Below are positions 54,440 through 62,150 of a stretch of 64,000 nt of DNA, in pieces. Positions within the stretch are counted from its first letter, which is position 1; the number at the start of each line of letters is the position of its first letter. The DNA lies in contig DATKRS010000033.1 in the NCBI GenBank assembly GCA_035532035.1, positions 31,767 to 95,766 of the forward strand. Direction: 5' to 3'. The notes under the pieces are model-generated. The model was given only the letters and a program-made list of their open reading frames with translations. It was not told the DNA's origin and searched no databases. This DNA comes from Candidatus Dormiibacterota bacterium (lineage in GTDB: Bacteria > Vulcanimicrobiota > Vulcanimicrobiia > Vulcanimicrobiales > Vulcanimicrobiaceae). The position numbers and the translations under genes were made by a program.

Positions 54440-55180
54440 CTAAGTATGTCCTTTCTTAGTGGTTCGCTTGAGTTCGCGCCCCGTGCAAGGGCGAGCAAAT
54501 GCGTCGAATGCATGCATGATGGTGCGCTCCGCTGCCAGGCGTTCCACCGGATCATCAATGCTGCGCAGCGCCGTGCGCACCGCGTTGGTGAACTCAGCGG
54601 TGAGCTGATCCTCGCGAAGCAGTTGCTCAAGTTCTTCTCGCGGCTTCAGCCAGGGCTCGATGTCGAAGCCGTGCCGCTTGAGGATTTCTCGCGTTTCATC
54701 GAACTGCGATTTCCCCGGACTGCCTTCACCGAGAATGCGCCGGAGCAGCCTCCTACGTCGCATCCTGTACAACGAGAGTAACGTCTTCCAAGTCCGCTGA
54801 TAAGGTAGGTTGCCGAATAGTGCTTCGCAAAAATCACGCCCCGCCCCGGGGCGCACGTACGTGCTCGTCAAATAGTCTATCGTCTCCATCGCGAATGTTG
54901 GACCGGCGGCAGCGATGGTCGGCCAGGTTAGCTCCGGCTTCTCGCTTCTTTCGAGCCAGTAGATTGAGTCGAGGTAGGTCGCGACGTCCTGCTCGCCGAC
55001 AAGATGCCCCACAGCTTTGTTGATCTTTAGAGCGTCTTTTGTTTTCGGTGTGCGAGTATGCTTGATGTACTGGAAGATGCGCGGACCCGAGAAGTCCGTC
55101 TCCCTGGCAATCTCTGCCACGGGAATGTCAGCGGCAGTGCAAATCTCTGCAAGAGCCCTGCCCCAGGCGTTACGAATCAC
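54440..55180 (-). CDS. HTH-domain regulator, probable repressor of the element
   Basis: A 246-residue protein. The N-terminus looks like a helix-turn-helix of the XRE/cI kind: IPVAEIARETDFSGPRIFQY followed by IKHTRTPKTKDALKI. The larger C-terminal part is helical and Arg-rich (RTWKTLLSLYRMRRRRLLRR) and is not recognised. It lies between the integrase and a divergent excisionase-like gene, the position of Stl/cI-type repressors. GTG at 55180 starts about 6 bases after a good -10 box, so the transcript is probably leaderless, as for the lambda cI mRNA from PRM. Confidence 0.72.
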   Translation of the reverse strand: MIRNAWGRALAEICTAADIPVAEIARETDFSGPRIFQYIKHTRTPKTKDALKINKAVGHLVGEQDVATYLDSIYWLERSEKPELTWPTIAAAGPTFAMETIDYLTSTYVRPGAGRDFCEALFGNLPYQRTWKTLLSLYRMRRRRLLRRILGEGSPGKSQFDETREILKRHGFDIEPWLKPREELEQLLREDQLTAEFTNAVRTALRSIDDPVERLAAERTIMHAFDAFARPCTGRELKRTTKKGHT

Positions 55181-55186
55181 GCTTTT

Positions 55187-55215
55187 AGTGTAACGCCTTG
55201 GAGAGTATCATGCAA
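55187..55215 (-). promoter_or_regulatory. Promoter of the repressor (leaderless transcript)
   Basis: On the minus strand TTGCAT (55210-55215), a 17-bp spacer and TACACT (55187-55192) end 6 bases before the GTG at 55180. Transcription should start at or next to the start codon. The region is only 37 bp and is shared with the divergent gene, so operator sites must overlap it. Confidence 0.6.
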
Positions 55216-55217
55216 GT

Positions 55218-55436
55218 ATGACTAAGCACGAAAGCGCCCAGGGACGCCCGCCTTCCGACGTGGCCCCCTACACCAGGCGCGAAGCGCGAGAGCTTTCCCG
55301 CCTTGGGCTCACTGCGTTCGATGAAGCGCTCCGAAGAGGCGACTTCCCGTCTTTCCGCGTCGGTCGCCGCGTATTTTGTCCGCGGGCGGAGTTCGAGGCT
55401 GCGTTGCGCGGCGAGCGCGACGCGCCGGAAGAATGA
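55218..55436 (+). CDS. Excisionase / AlpA-like small HTH protein
   Basis: A 72-residue protein with a MerR/Xis-type winged helix: TRREARELSRLGLTAFDEAL, then RRGDFPSFRVGRRVFCPRAE, ending FEAALRGE. This is the usual pattern of excisionases and AlpA-type activators (helix, then a basic wing with xPSxRVGRR). It diverges from the repressor and overlaps the primase start (ATGA), which fits a directionality factor and activator of the replication genes. Confidence 0.82.
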   Translation: MTKHESAQGRPPSDVAPYTRREARELSRLGLTAFDEALRRGDFPSFRVGRRVFCPRAEFEAALRGERDAPEE

Positions 55437-57883
55437 ACGCTATCCCACCGGTCTTGCAGACCTACTGCCGAATCACCGGGCACGACCCGAATTCCATCGG
55501 CAAGCGCGCCGGCCGTGAAATGCTCGTGCCGTGCGTTGCACCGAAGCGACACAATCATCGCGACGCACACCCATCGTTGCGGATCAACACGGGTAAGGAC
55601 GTATGGCACTGCGATCCATGCGATGCCGGTGGCCGCAGCATCGCCCTCATTATCCATTCCGGCGAGGCTCGAAACAATGCCGAAGCTCTGCGCTGGCTCG
55701 GCGTCGAGCGTGAGCCCGCTTCGCGAGTGGTCGCGTCGTACTACTACGTCGACGCGGATGGGACGCCCATCGCCCGCGTCGATCGCGTCGAGCCGGGGCG
55801 CAACGGAAGAGATAAGGAGTTCTTCCCTTACTTGTACGACGGGGTGCAATACGCGACCAAGCCGGGGCTTCATGGTAGAACGCTGCCCCTGTATCATCTC
55901 GACGAGGTACACGCCGCAACAGCGAGCGGGCAGAGAGTCTTTCTGGTCGAGGGCGAGGGCAAGGCCGACGCCTTACGGGATGCGTTGCGAGCGGGCGGGT
56001 CGCTCGATGCGGTCACGACAATCGCCGGCGGAGCGAACGCGCCGCTTCGCAACTCGCACCTTGCGTCACTCTCGGAAGCCTCGCTGGTCGTCGTGCTCGC
56101 GGATAGCGACGGGGCAGGCCGTCAAGCAGCGACAGCGCGCAAGCGCAAGATCGCGTCGGCCGACTCAACGTGCGATGTGCCCCTTCTGGACTTCTACCCA
56201 GATCGCGACGACGGCAGCGACGTAGCGGACTGGCTAGGCGACGGCCACACTGTCGCGGAGTTGCGAGCGCTCGTCGACGCAGCGCCGCCGTATGAACCAA
56301 GCACAGAGGCGCCGTCAACCATCGCCAGCGACGACGCTGCAATCGTCGCCGCAGCGAAGCTCTCGCCGGTCGAATACGACCAACAGCGGAAAGAGATCGC
56401 GAAACGGCATGGCATCCGAATCGCGACGCTCGACAAGATGGTCGCCGCGATGCGCCCGCAAGATCAGGTACAGGGCCAAGCCCTGGAATTCGAACAGGTC
56501 GAACCCCACGCCGAGCCCGTTAATGGCGCTACCCTACTAGACGAGGTCGCTGCAATGTTCGGGCGGCACGTCGTGCTACTGGACGGCGCTGCGGACGCTG
56601 TCGCGCTGTGGTGCATTTGGACGTACGTCGTAGATTTGTTCGATATCGCCCCGATGCTCGGCTTAACGAGCGCGACGAAGCGGTGCGGTAAGACGCGGCT
56701 ACTCGGCCTCATCATGAAAATTGTGGCGCGACCGCTCGCTGCTTCTAACATTTCGCAAGCCTCGGTGTTTCGGGTAACCGAGAAGTGGCACCCGACGCTG
56801 GGCGCCGACGAGGCCGATTCGTACTTCAAGGATAACGAGCAGCTCCGCGGCGTGCTGAACTCTGGGCATACTCGCGACGCCGCTTTTGTCATTCGCTGCG
56901 AGGGCGAGGACAACGAACCGCGGCGCTTTTCAACCTGGGGCGCGAAAGTGTGGGCCGCGATCGGCGTTCTCGCTTCGACGCTGATGGATCGCAGCATTGT
57001 GATTCCGATGAAACGTTGCGCGCCCGGGGAAACCTTCGTCAAGCGTCTGCCGGCCGATTCCTATTTTGCCACGTTGCGTGCGCGCATCGTTCGCTGGACG
57101 AATGACCACAGCGCTCAAATAAGGAGCATCGAGGCCGTATCGCCGAAAGGACTCGACAACCGCGCCGAGGACAACTGGACGCCGCTGCTCGCGATTGCGG
57201 AGGTCGCGGGCGGGGCATGGCCGACCAGAGCCCACCGGGCGGCAGAGATGTTGTCCAGCGTCGAGAGCGAGGACGCACTTGAAGTGGGCGTGCAACTCGT
57301 GCACGATATTCGCCGAGCCTTCAACGGCGACGACCGACTCCATACGAATGTTCTGCTCGCTCGGCTGAATGCGATGCCAGAGAGCCCCTGGCCGACATAC
57401 TGCCGCGGCAGGGAACTGACAGCGCGTGCACTCGCAAACCTCCTTCGCGCGTTCGGAATCAGCTCGCACCAACTCAAGATCGACGACGTGAATCACAACG
57501 GCTACGAAGCCAAACAATTCGACGACACGTTGGCTCGCTATCCTGCCCGCGAGGAGTTAGGCGCAGGTGAGGGGTCTCTATCCTCTACTGACTCTACAGC
57601 CCAACAAAATCGAGGGTTTGCGTCCAAATCGCATGGTCTACCAGAAGGCGATGGTAGAGGATACGAAAACGGCGGAAACGCCCGTCAAATAAGGCCGGTA
57701 GGGGCAGTAGAGGATAAGAAGCCACCCGTCCCCGCATTGTCGTTTACGAAGGGCGGAAAGTTGTGTGGCCGCTGCGGTGGCCTCGGGCGCGTGGCCGTTG
57801 TCGAAGGCGACTTGGTTTGCAGAATCTGCTTGGAGGCCGAGAGCCTCTTCGACAGAGACGGCAACTCAGCGGGGATCGCATGA
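55433..57883 (+). CDS. Primase (zinc finger + TOPRIM) fused to DUF3631 helicase-like domain
   Basis: An 816-residue replication protein. A CHC2-like zinc finger comes first (LVPCVAPKRHNHRDAHPSL, then VWHCDPCDAGG), then a TOPRIM region (RVFLVEGEGKADALRDAL and VVVLADSDGAGRQAA). The second half, from about residue 370, is a DUF3631-type NTPase: LTSATKRCGKTRLLGLIMKI (P-loop), HPTLGADEADSYFKD (Walker B-like), and MDRSIVIPMKR. The C-terminus ends with a small CGRCGGLG...CRICLEAE zinc knuckle. DUF3631 fusions are common in actinobacterial prophages and satellites. ATG overlaps the upstream stop. It probably drives replication of the excised element. Confidence 0.88.
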   Translation: MNAIPPVLQTYCRITGHDPNSIGKRAGREMLVPCVAPKRHNHRDAHPSLRINTGKDVWHCDPCDAGGRSIALIIHSGEARNNAEALRWLGVEREPASRVVASYYYVDADGTPIARVDRVEPGRNGRDKEFFPYLYDGVQYATKPGLHGRTLPLYHLDEVHAATASGQRVFLVEGEGKADALRDALRAGGSLDAVTTIAGGANAPLRNSHLASLSEASLVVVLADSDGAGRQAATARKRKIASADSTCDVPLLDFYPDRDDGSDVADWLGDGHTVAELRALVDAAPPYEPSTEAPSTIASDDAAIVAAAKLSPVEYDQQRKEIAKRHGIRIATLDKMVAAMRPQDQVQGQALEFEQVEPHAEPVNGATLLDEVAAMFGRHVVLLDGAADAVALWCIWTYVVDLFDIAPMLGLTSATKRCGKTRLLGLIMKIVARPLAASNISQASVFRVTEKWHPTLGADEADSYFKDNEQLRGVLNSGHTRDAAFVIRCEGEDNEPRRFSTWGAKVWAAIGVLASTLMDRSIVIPMKRCAPGETFVKRLPADSYFATLRARIVRWTNDHSAQIRSIEAVSPKGLDNRAEDNWTPLLAIAEVAGGAWPTRAHRAAEMLSSVESEDALEVGVQLVHDIRRAFNGDDRLHTNVLLARLNAMPESPWPTYCRGRELTARALANLLRAFGISSHQLKIDDVNHNGYEAKQFDDTLARYPAREELGAGEGSLSSTDSTAQQNRGFASKSHGLPEGDGRGYENGGNARQIRPVGAVEDKKPPVPALSFTKGGKLCGRCGGLGRVAVVEGDLVCRICLEAESLFDRDGNSAGIA

Positions 57884-58119
57884 GCGCCCGCCTGGATGTT
57901 CCCTCACTCATTGACTTGGCCGACGCCATCGGCGTCCGGCTCGAACTGTCGCACGACGGAGGCGAGGTTCTCGTTCGCGGCCCCGAGCTGGTACGCGCGC
58001 GACTTCGCCCGCTGCTGCGCGAAAACCGCGAAGAGATTAGATCGTGGCTGCGTGAGGTCGAGCACGTCGTCGCGCGCGCCGAGCATATCGTGCGCGAAGC
58101 GCATCGTGGGGTGCGCTAG
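57880..58119 (+). CDS. Small protein after the primase (TubC-docking-like fold)
   Basis: A 79-residue protein coupled to the primase by ATGA. The pattern LIDLADAIGVRLELSHDGG, then VLVRGPELVRARLRPLLREN and helix EEIRSWLREVEHVV, resembles the N-terminal TubC-docking-like module often encoded beside phage primases. Its role is unknown; a replication accessory is likely from position. Confidence 0.65.
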   Translation: MSARLDVPSLIDLADAIGVRLELSHDGGEVLVRGPELVRARLRPLLRENREEIRSWLREVEHVVARAEHIVREAHRGVR

Positions 58120-58161
58120 TCGCATACCGAGGCGTTCTGTCACGTTCGCAGAATGCGCGTA

Positions 58162-58195
58162 AAGACTAGGCGGCCGCCTGTGGCCGCCTACTTTT
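58162..58195 (+). terminator. Terminator between convergent element transcripts
   Basis: A 9-bp perfect stem TAGGCGGCC / GGCCGCCTA with a 6-base loop (58167-58190). It is followed by CTTTTG on the plus strand and GTCTTT on the minus strand. It ends the primase operon and the leftward DUF2283-like gene. Confidence 0.72.
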
Positions 58196-58198
58196 GCG

Positions 58199-58618
58199 CT
58201 AGTAGCTGTATGCTGGAAGCCGCCCGTTCTGGTCCGTCTTTGGAACTGCGCTGCTTATAAACTGCTTTGCTGCTTCCGAGACAATTCTCGAAGCAAAGGA
58301 TACGCTCTTCGCGTTCATCCCCATACGTGTCAAGGCGAACCTGATGCGGTTCTTGAGGGACTGCTCAGACCAGCGGGTCAAGATTCCTTCGAAAGCAAAA
58401 CCAACAACTCGACCATCTTTGTCAAAGTCAATGATAATGTATTCATTCGGCACCCTGGGAACCGGAAAGTAATCCGAAAAGGCTACGGGGCGCGACACCA
58501 TCGTAAGATGTAAAAAGTCGCGGTCAAAGTCGAGCGTATACGGCTTACCGTTCAGATCCGGTCTTTCGCTTTGTAGCTTCCCATGCATTATCATAAGATC
58601 ACACCAGGTTTTTGCCAT
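58199..58618 (-). CDS. DUF2283-like small protein (possible antitoxin partner)
   Basis: A 139-residue cytoplasmic protein. The core PNEYIIIDFDKDGRVVGFAF plus the preceding short strands (FLHLTMVSRP) resemble the DUF2283 fold, where a strand pair with IDxDxDGxVVGIEI is typical. The C-terminal helices (SLKNRIRFALTRMG) are extra. The start overlaps the preceding DUF4258-like gene by 28 bp. In many genomes DUF2283 and DUF4258 genes are adjacent and are predicted to be a toxin-antitoxin pair. Base composition is lower in GC than the host average. Low-similarity call. Confidence 0.55.
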   Translation of the reverse strand: MAKTWCDLMIMHGKLQSERPDLNGKPYTLDFDRDFLHLTMVSRPVAFSDYFPVPRVPNEYIIIDFDKDGRVVGFAFEGILTRWSEQSLKNRIRFALTRMGMNAKSVSFASRIVSEAAKQFISSAVPKTDQNGRLPAYSY

Positions 58619-58950
58619 CTTATCCTAGCCTGTGGCGGGATTTTCTTCGTCAGCATCGCTGTCGTCACAAATGACACCGGGAAGACTCCGAGTTTCCTAC
58701 AACGCTTTAGATGGACAGTTAACCTCTTTACTTTGACGGTTCCCCAGGGGTCAGATTTTAGCTTGACCGCGAAATATTTACCCTTCGCGGTATGAGTTGG
58801 TCGCCCATCGTCATAAATCGCGTCAGGGTTTATTACGACCTGCCGGACGTCCTCCAGGTCTATGGCCCTTTCTCTCTCAAGCTGGACATGCTTTTCCAGG
58901 ACGTCCTTCGTTAGCAAAACCAACTCTCCGGTGGGTAGGTTTTCGGCCAT
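58591..58950 (-). CDS. DUF4258-like small protein (possible RelE-fold toxin)
   Basis: A 119-residue protein from ATG at 58950. The pattern LEKHVQLERERAIDLEDVRQ, then VVINPDAIYDDGRP, then GKYFAVKLKS and VSFVTTAMLTKKIP matches DUF4258/BrnT-like proteins (H...R...I...V...V..P..I, then two beta strands and a final strand). It overlaps the DUF2283-like partner. Upstream in-frame codons exist to 59187, but that sequence includes the microgene on the other strand and is not protein-like. Confidence 0.55.
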   Translation of the reverse strand: MAENLPTGELVLLTKDVLEKHVQLERERAIDLEDVRQVVINPDAIYDDGRPTHTAKGKYFAVKLKSDPWGTVKVKRLTVHLKRCRKLGVFPVSFVTTAMLTKKIPPQARIRWQKPGVIL

Positions 58951-59515
58951 GATCGTGATCGATCCCCTCAGAAGCTCCAAAAGCCCCATAAGGCGAGCAT
59001 ACGACGAGGGCCACCGCGCCAGATACCTAGCCACTGAGAACCACCCTTTCCAGCGGGATGGCATAGTATCCTGAGCCTCATGAAAAGCAAGAAGGTCACA
59101 GATCATCTGCCCCCCCGAGGACGTGCCCTTCGATGACGTGCTCCGCACCATACTCCGGGCTCCGGTCCACCATAGAGCCACTCCCAAGCCTCGGCGCCGA
59201 TCCTACCACTAGGCGCAAGAAGCGATCGTTTGTCTGAGGACGACGAATTCTATCGGCGCCCGTCCCGAGGAAGCCTTGGCCGAAGGATTGTGCGGGGAGC
59301 TATCTTGCTCGCGTGGCTTTGGGGCCTTCATTTACGTTGCAGTAGTCCAAGCCGCCTACTTGATTATCGCCGATTAGCGTGAAGTGGCGAGACTCACGGG
59401 CGCATGCTACGCACAGATCGGCTACGCGCCAGCGTATCGCTCGGCGGCGGGTGACAAGAGCCGTCTTCCTTTAGATGCGTTCAATTCTATCGTAGCGGCT
59501 GCAGTCGGTATACGG
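58951..59515. other. Cargo gap with one broken microgene, otherwise no supported gene
   Basis: 565 bases of lower GC content. Apart from the frameshifted microgene at 59080-59212, I see only fragments. A possible frame ends AFIYVAVVQAAYLIIAD before a stop at about 59377, with no standard start. The promoter of the leftward DUF4258-like gene should be near 58960-59000. Confidence 0.45.
59080..59212 (+). pseudogene. Frameshifted 43-residue microgene
   Basis: ATG at 59080 reads MKSKKVTDHLPP, then meets a run of seven C (59110-59116) and stops soon after. Removing one C joins it to a frame reading EDVPFDDVLRTILRAPVHHR followed by ATPKPRRRSYH and a TAG at 59210-59212. The joined product has the look of the small proteins with a DVPFDDVL...ILxAP core and a basic tail found near mobile genes. 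Either a real frameshift, a phase-variable C tract or a sequencing error. Confidence 0.5.
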
Positions 59516-59896
59516 TCACACTTCGACGACTTCGAGTCCGTCGTAGAGGCGAACGGCGGCATAGCGTTGGGCAAGCCATTTGCGGCGGTTGTACCAGGCG
59601 AGTTTCTTAGGATCGTTACGGATGCGGCGTGGAGCGGGATCATCGCTTAGCTTGGGGCGCGGTCGTTTGAGGAGTTTGCAGGCCGTTTCAGTAAGGCGCC
59701 AGCCCGACTCGGGGCCACCCTTTTCTTGGCGTTGAACGTACTCGTCGGCTTGGAGACGCACGAGGAGTCGATAAGCACTCATTTTGTGCCGCTTGATGGC
59801 TTTGGCGACATCGGCGGCGGACGGCCAGGCGTGGTATTGCCTGGCATAGGCATAGACGGCGCGGAGCACCTTTAGGCCGCGATCATAGGTAAGCAT
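59516..59896 (-). CDS. Winged-helix DNA-binding protein of the element
   Basis: A 126-residue protein with a MarR/IclR-type winged helix: LTYDRGLKVLRAVYAYARQY, WPSAADVAKAIKRHKMSAYR, LLVRLQADEYVQRQEKGG, then GWRLTETACKLL, and a basic C-terminal tail (YNRRKWLAQRY). I chose ATG at 59896, which lies about 12 bases downstream of a TACAAT box (59908-59913 on the minus strand); the frame is open to a GTG at 59917. It is likely a regulator of element genes or cargo. Confidence 0.7.
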   Translation of the reverse strand: MLTYDRGLKVLRAVYAYARQYHAWPSAADVAKAIKRHKMSAYRLLVRLQADEYVQRQEKGGPESGWRLTETACKLLKRPRPKLSDDPAPRRIRNDPKKLAWYNRRKWLAQRYAAVRLYDGLEVVEV

Positions 59897-59962
59897 GATC
59901 GCGGCTAATTGTACCACGCGGCGAGGGGCCCGGTTCAGGGTCGAATCCCGTAAGTGCCTAGC

Positions 59963-60925
59963 CTATCGAACCCTATACGCGTCAACGGATTCACCGTCTT
60001 CGTCCTTGTCGATGATCCGATCCCCGCAAATCAGCACGTCATCTGCCGCGAGCCAGAGGGATGATGTCGAAGTGTCATAGTCCTGCACGCGGTAAACTGC
60101 TCCGGAAAGCATCTCCAAGATGGCGCCATCTTCGCCGACGGTTTCGATCGAGTCGTCATCACAATCGCCCCCCGGGGCACCGTAGTATGGCGCAGTAGGT
60201 GCCGCTTGGTACTGCTCGGCTGGAGCACCTGGTGTTGGAGTTGAAACCGCAACACTTGTGGTTTTCCAGCCGTGGTTGTCAGCCGAGAACGTAACCTCAA
60301 TGTCAAAGGTGTAGCCGTGCACCGACGTCTCAACGTCGAAGGTATGGCGGCCATCGGCATAGACTTTGTCCTGGACGCCCTGCTTCACGCCATTTGTCAA
60401 CTGGATGGCTACAATATGGCTCGACGCCCACTTATCTTCGTTGAGAACCCATCCAGATGCGCCGTGGGCAGCGACCCACGTCCCGGTGCGTTGCCAGTAG
60501 AGATTCGCTCGGTTGCCGATGTAGTCGTAGTCGAGCATATAGTCTACGGCATAGCCACGCACGCCACTGACCGTTAGTTTCGGATCACGAATGTAGCCGT
60601 AATCTCTGCCCCATGTTGCGTCGTGCTGCCTCAGAAATTGTGGAGTCAGGATGGCGCCGAGGTCATTGAGCGCTGCTTTGTTAGAGCTTCCGTTTCTCAA
60701 GTCGAGATCATGGTAGAAGCGCCAAACCAGGCTGGACAGTTCGCTAGGGTTCGCTGGGATCGGAGTTGCGGTCGGCGAGGCCGTTGCCGTGGCCGACGGC
60801 AGTGAGGACGTGCTGTTAGAGTTCGTCGAGGTTGCGTTTCTCCAAACAGCGTAGCCAATGACCGCTGAGATCGAGACCAAGACAACGATGAGCAACGCCC
60901 GGCCTCGCTGTTGCTCTTCATTCAT
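59963..60925 (-). CDS. Single-pass membrane-anchored protein with extracytoplasmic domains, unknown
   Basis: A 320-residue protein. A charged start (MNEEQQRGR), one membrane helix (ALLIVVLVSISAVIGYAVW) and a Ser/Thr/Pro-rich linker precede a globular part with many Trp and Tyr (SLVWRFYHDLDLRNGSSNKA, YWQRTGTWVAAHGASGWVLN). A small C-terminal beta domain follows (ILEMLSGAVYRVQDYD; LWLAADDVLICG), similar in style to SH3-like modules. I do not recognise the family. Start ATG at 60925; TTG at 60934 is also possible. Possible cargo acting at the envelope. Confidence 0.65.
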   Translation of the reverse strand: MNEEQQRGRALLIVVLVSISAVIGYAVWRNATSTNSNSTSSLPSATATASPTATPIPANPSELSSLVWRFYHDLDLRNGSSNKAALNDLGAILTPQFLRQHDATWGRDYGYIRDPKLTVSGVRGYAVDYMLDYDYIGNRANLYWQRTGTWVAAHGASGWVLNEDKWASSHIVAIQLTNGVKQGVQDKVYADGRHTFDVETSVHGYTFDIEVTFSADNHGWKTTSVAVSTPTPGAPAEQYQAAPTAPYYGAPGGDCDDDSIETVGEDGAILEMLSGAVYRVQDYDTSTSSLWLAADDVLICGDRIIDKDEDGESVDAYRVR

Positions 60926-60983
60926 CGGCGTCAACCCTACAGAATGATCTTCGGCACCGCCAGCGCCTTACAGCCGCCATCTT

Positions 60984-61628
60984 CTAATGTGCAAAGCCCG
61001 AGTTGTCTTCTTTCGTCGTAGCTATAACGTGCACCGTGTCGGCTACGTACTCTTGGAAAGTGTGCGTGCTATCAACTACAACGTTCCGACCTTTGACGAA
61101 GTTGTGCACGAACAGCCCTGGCAAGCCGAGGAAGGCCCACGAGATAATCGTCATCGTCGAGGAAACGCCGGCCTTACTCTGGCCCTCTTCCGTCGTGTGT
61201 TGACTCGTTAATCGAATCTTCTCACCGTCCGTCGCGAAGACCCAATCCATCTGCAAGCCGAGACTTCCCGGATGCCCATGACTGCCGGCTCGATCGACAG
61301 TCACGACCTCGCCCTGGCCATAGGCCGCTTTCGCAACGACGATCCAACCGTTGACGACCACATCGCTAGCGACGTGGAAGGCAAACGTATCACCAACGTT
61401 TGCGGTAGAGGATGAGATAGGTTCAGTCAACTGCACGTCTACTTCGGTTCCGCCAGGAACGGTTACAAGTGCTCCGCCCCGCGGTGGACGTGGATAAGGA
61501 GTAGGGGAAAACACCGGCTGAGGCGGCGGCTGAACCACCGACGGATACGGCGACGGGGACAGCGGCACAACGCCAAGCAGCAACGGCGTCAGGAGTGCTC
61601 CAATGGCCAAGCGCGCGAGGATACGCAT
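60984..61628 (-). CDS. Exported protein with Pro-rich linker, unknown
   Basis: A 214-residue protein with a signal peptide (ARLAIGALLTPLLLGVVPLS), a Pro-rich linker (PPPQPVFSPTPYPRPPRGG) and a beta domain of the pattern GTEVDVQLTEPISSSTANVG, DTFAFHVASDVVVNGWIVVA, KAAYGQGEVVTVDRAG. That pattern is seen in assorted bacterial secreted proteins of unknown role. A hydrophobic stretch near 165-185 (IISWAFLGLPGLFVHNFV) may be a second membrane segment. ATG at 61628 has a perfect AGGAGG 5 bases upstream. It lies 58 bp before the membrane-anchored gene and may form an operon with it. Confidence 0.7.
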   Translation of the reverse strand: MRILARLAIGALLTPLLLGVVPLSPSPYPSVVQPPPQPVFSPTPYPRPPRGGALVTVPGGTEVDVQLTEPISSSTANVGDTFAFHVASDVVVNGWIVVAKAAYGQGEVVTVDRAGSHGHPGSLGLQMDWVFATDGEKIRLTSQHTTEEGQSKAGVSSTMTIISWAFLGLPGLFVHNFVKGRNVVVDSTHTFQEYVADTVHVIATTKEDNSGFAH

Positions 61629-62150
61629 ACGCACCTCCTGGCCGCTTGCCTTCTACAGCGTGGCGCTAGGCCCTAGCAACACCCAAGCCCAGCCCAAGGC
61701 GCGCCCCGCCGTTTAGCTCGGCGGCGCGCTGGGCGGCTGATCGAAACGCGAAGCCACCCGAAGGTGTGGAGTCGAGCGGCCCTAATTCCTACAAGTGCCC
61801 CGCTTCGTGCGCCGCGAGACATTCTTTTTTTTTGAAATTTTTTGCGGCTACGTCAGCCCATACTAGGATCGCCCTCGTCGCGGTCGCTGCCAGCGGTCGC
61901 ATGCGGGGTTGCCACCCCTCGCGCGTTTGCAGCGCGTCTGAGGGCCGTCCGGCGGCGTGGGCGATGTTCCATGACTCTCGGAGGCGCGATGTCGCTGGTC
62001 ACGGATTGGTCACGCGCTGCGCGGGTTCTCGCGTTTTTCCCCGCGCTTCCGCGGGGCTCGGACGGCCGCGATGGCAACGAAAACGTCCGCCAAACGTGCT
62101 TCAGCGGGCGTTGCCGTGTCTCGGCGCTAGCGGACGGTTTACGCTCAGGT
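61629..62150. other. Right-end non-coding region of the element
   Basis: About 520 bases with no convincing gene. It contains a strong GC-rich hairpin near 61688-61735 (CCGCCG / CGGCGG extended by GCGCG / CGCGC), a T-rich tract at about 61826-61846, and the GGTCAC pair at 61997-62013. This is where attP-arm sites and the origin of the excised form could lie. Confidence 0.5.
61997..62013 (+). repeat. GGTCAC pair near attR (candidate integrase arm sites)
   Basis: GGTCAC at 61997-62002 and 62008-62013, starts 11 bp apart and in the same orientation. The pair near attL has the same motif and period. Confidence 0.5.

Noticed and set aside
59384..59650. Plus-strand 88-codon frame
   Set aside because: It is antisense to the winged-helix gene, which has coherent domain structure and a promoter-like box; this frame has no ribosome site or family.
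59930..59958. T-arm-like string (GGTTCAGGGTCGAATCC) as a tRNA remnant
   Set aside because: There is no acceptor, anticodon or D arm around it.
61688..61735. GC-rich hairpin as a terminator
   Set aside because: The stem is strong but no T tract follows on either strand. Its loop resembles a tRNA D-arm string only by chance.
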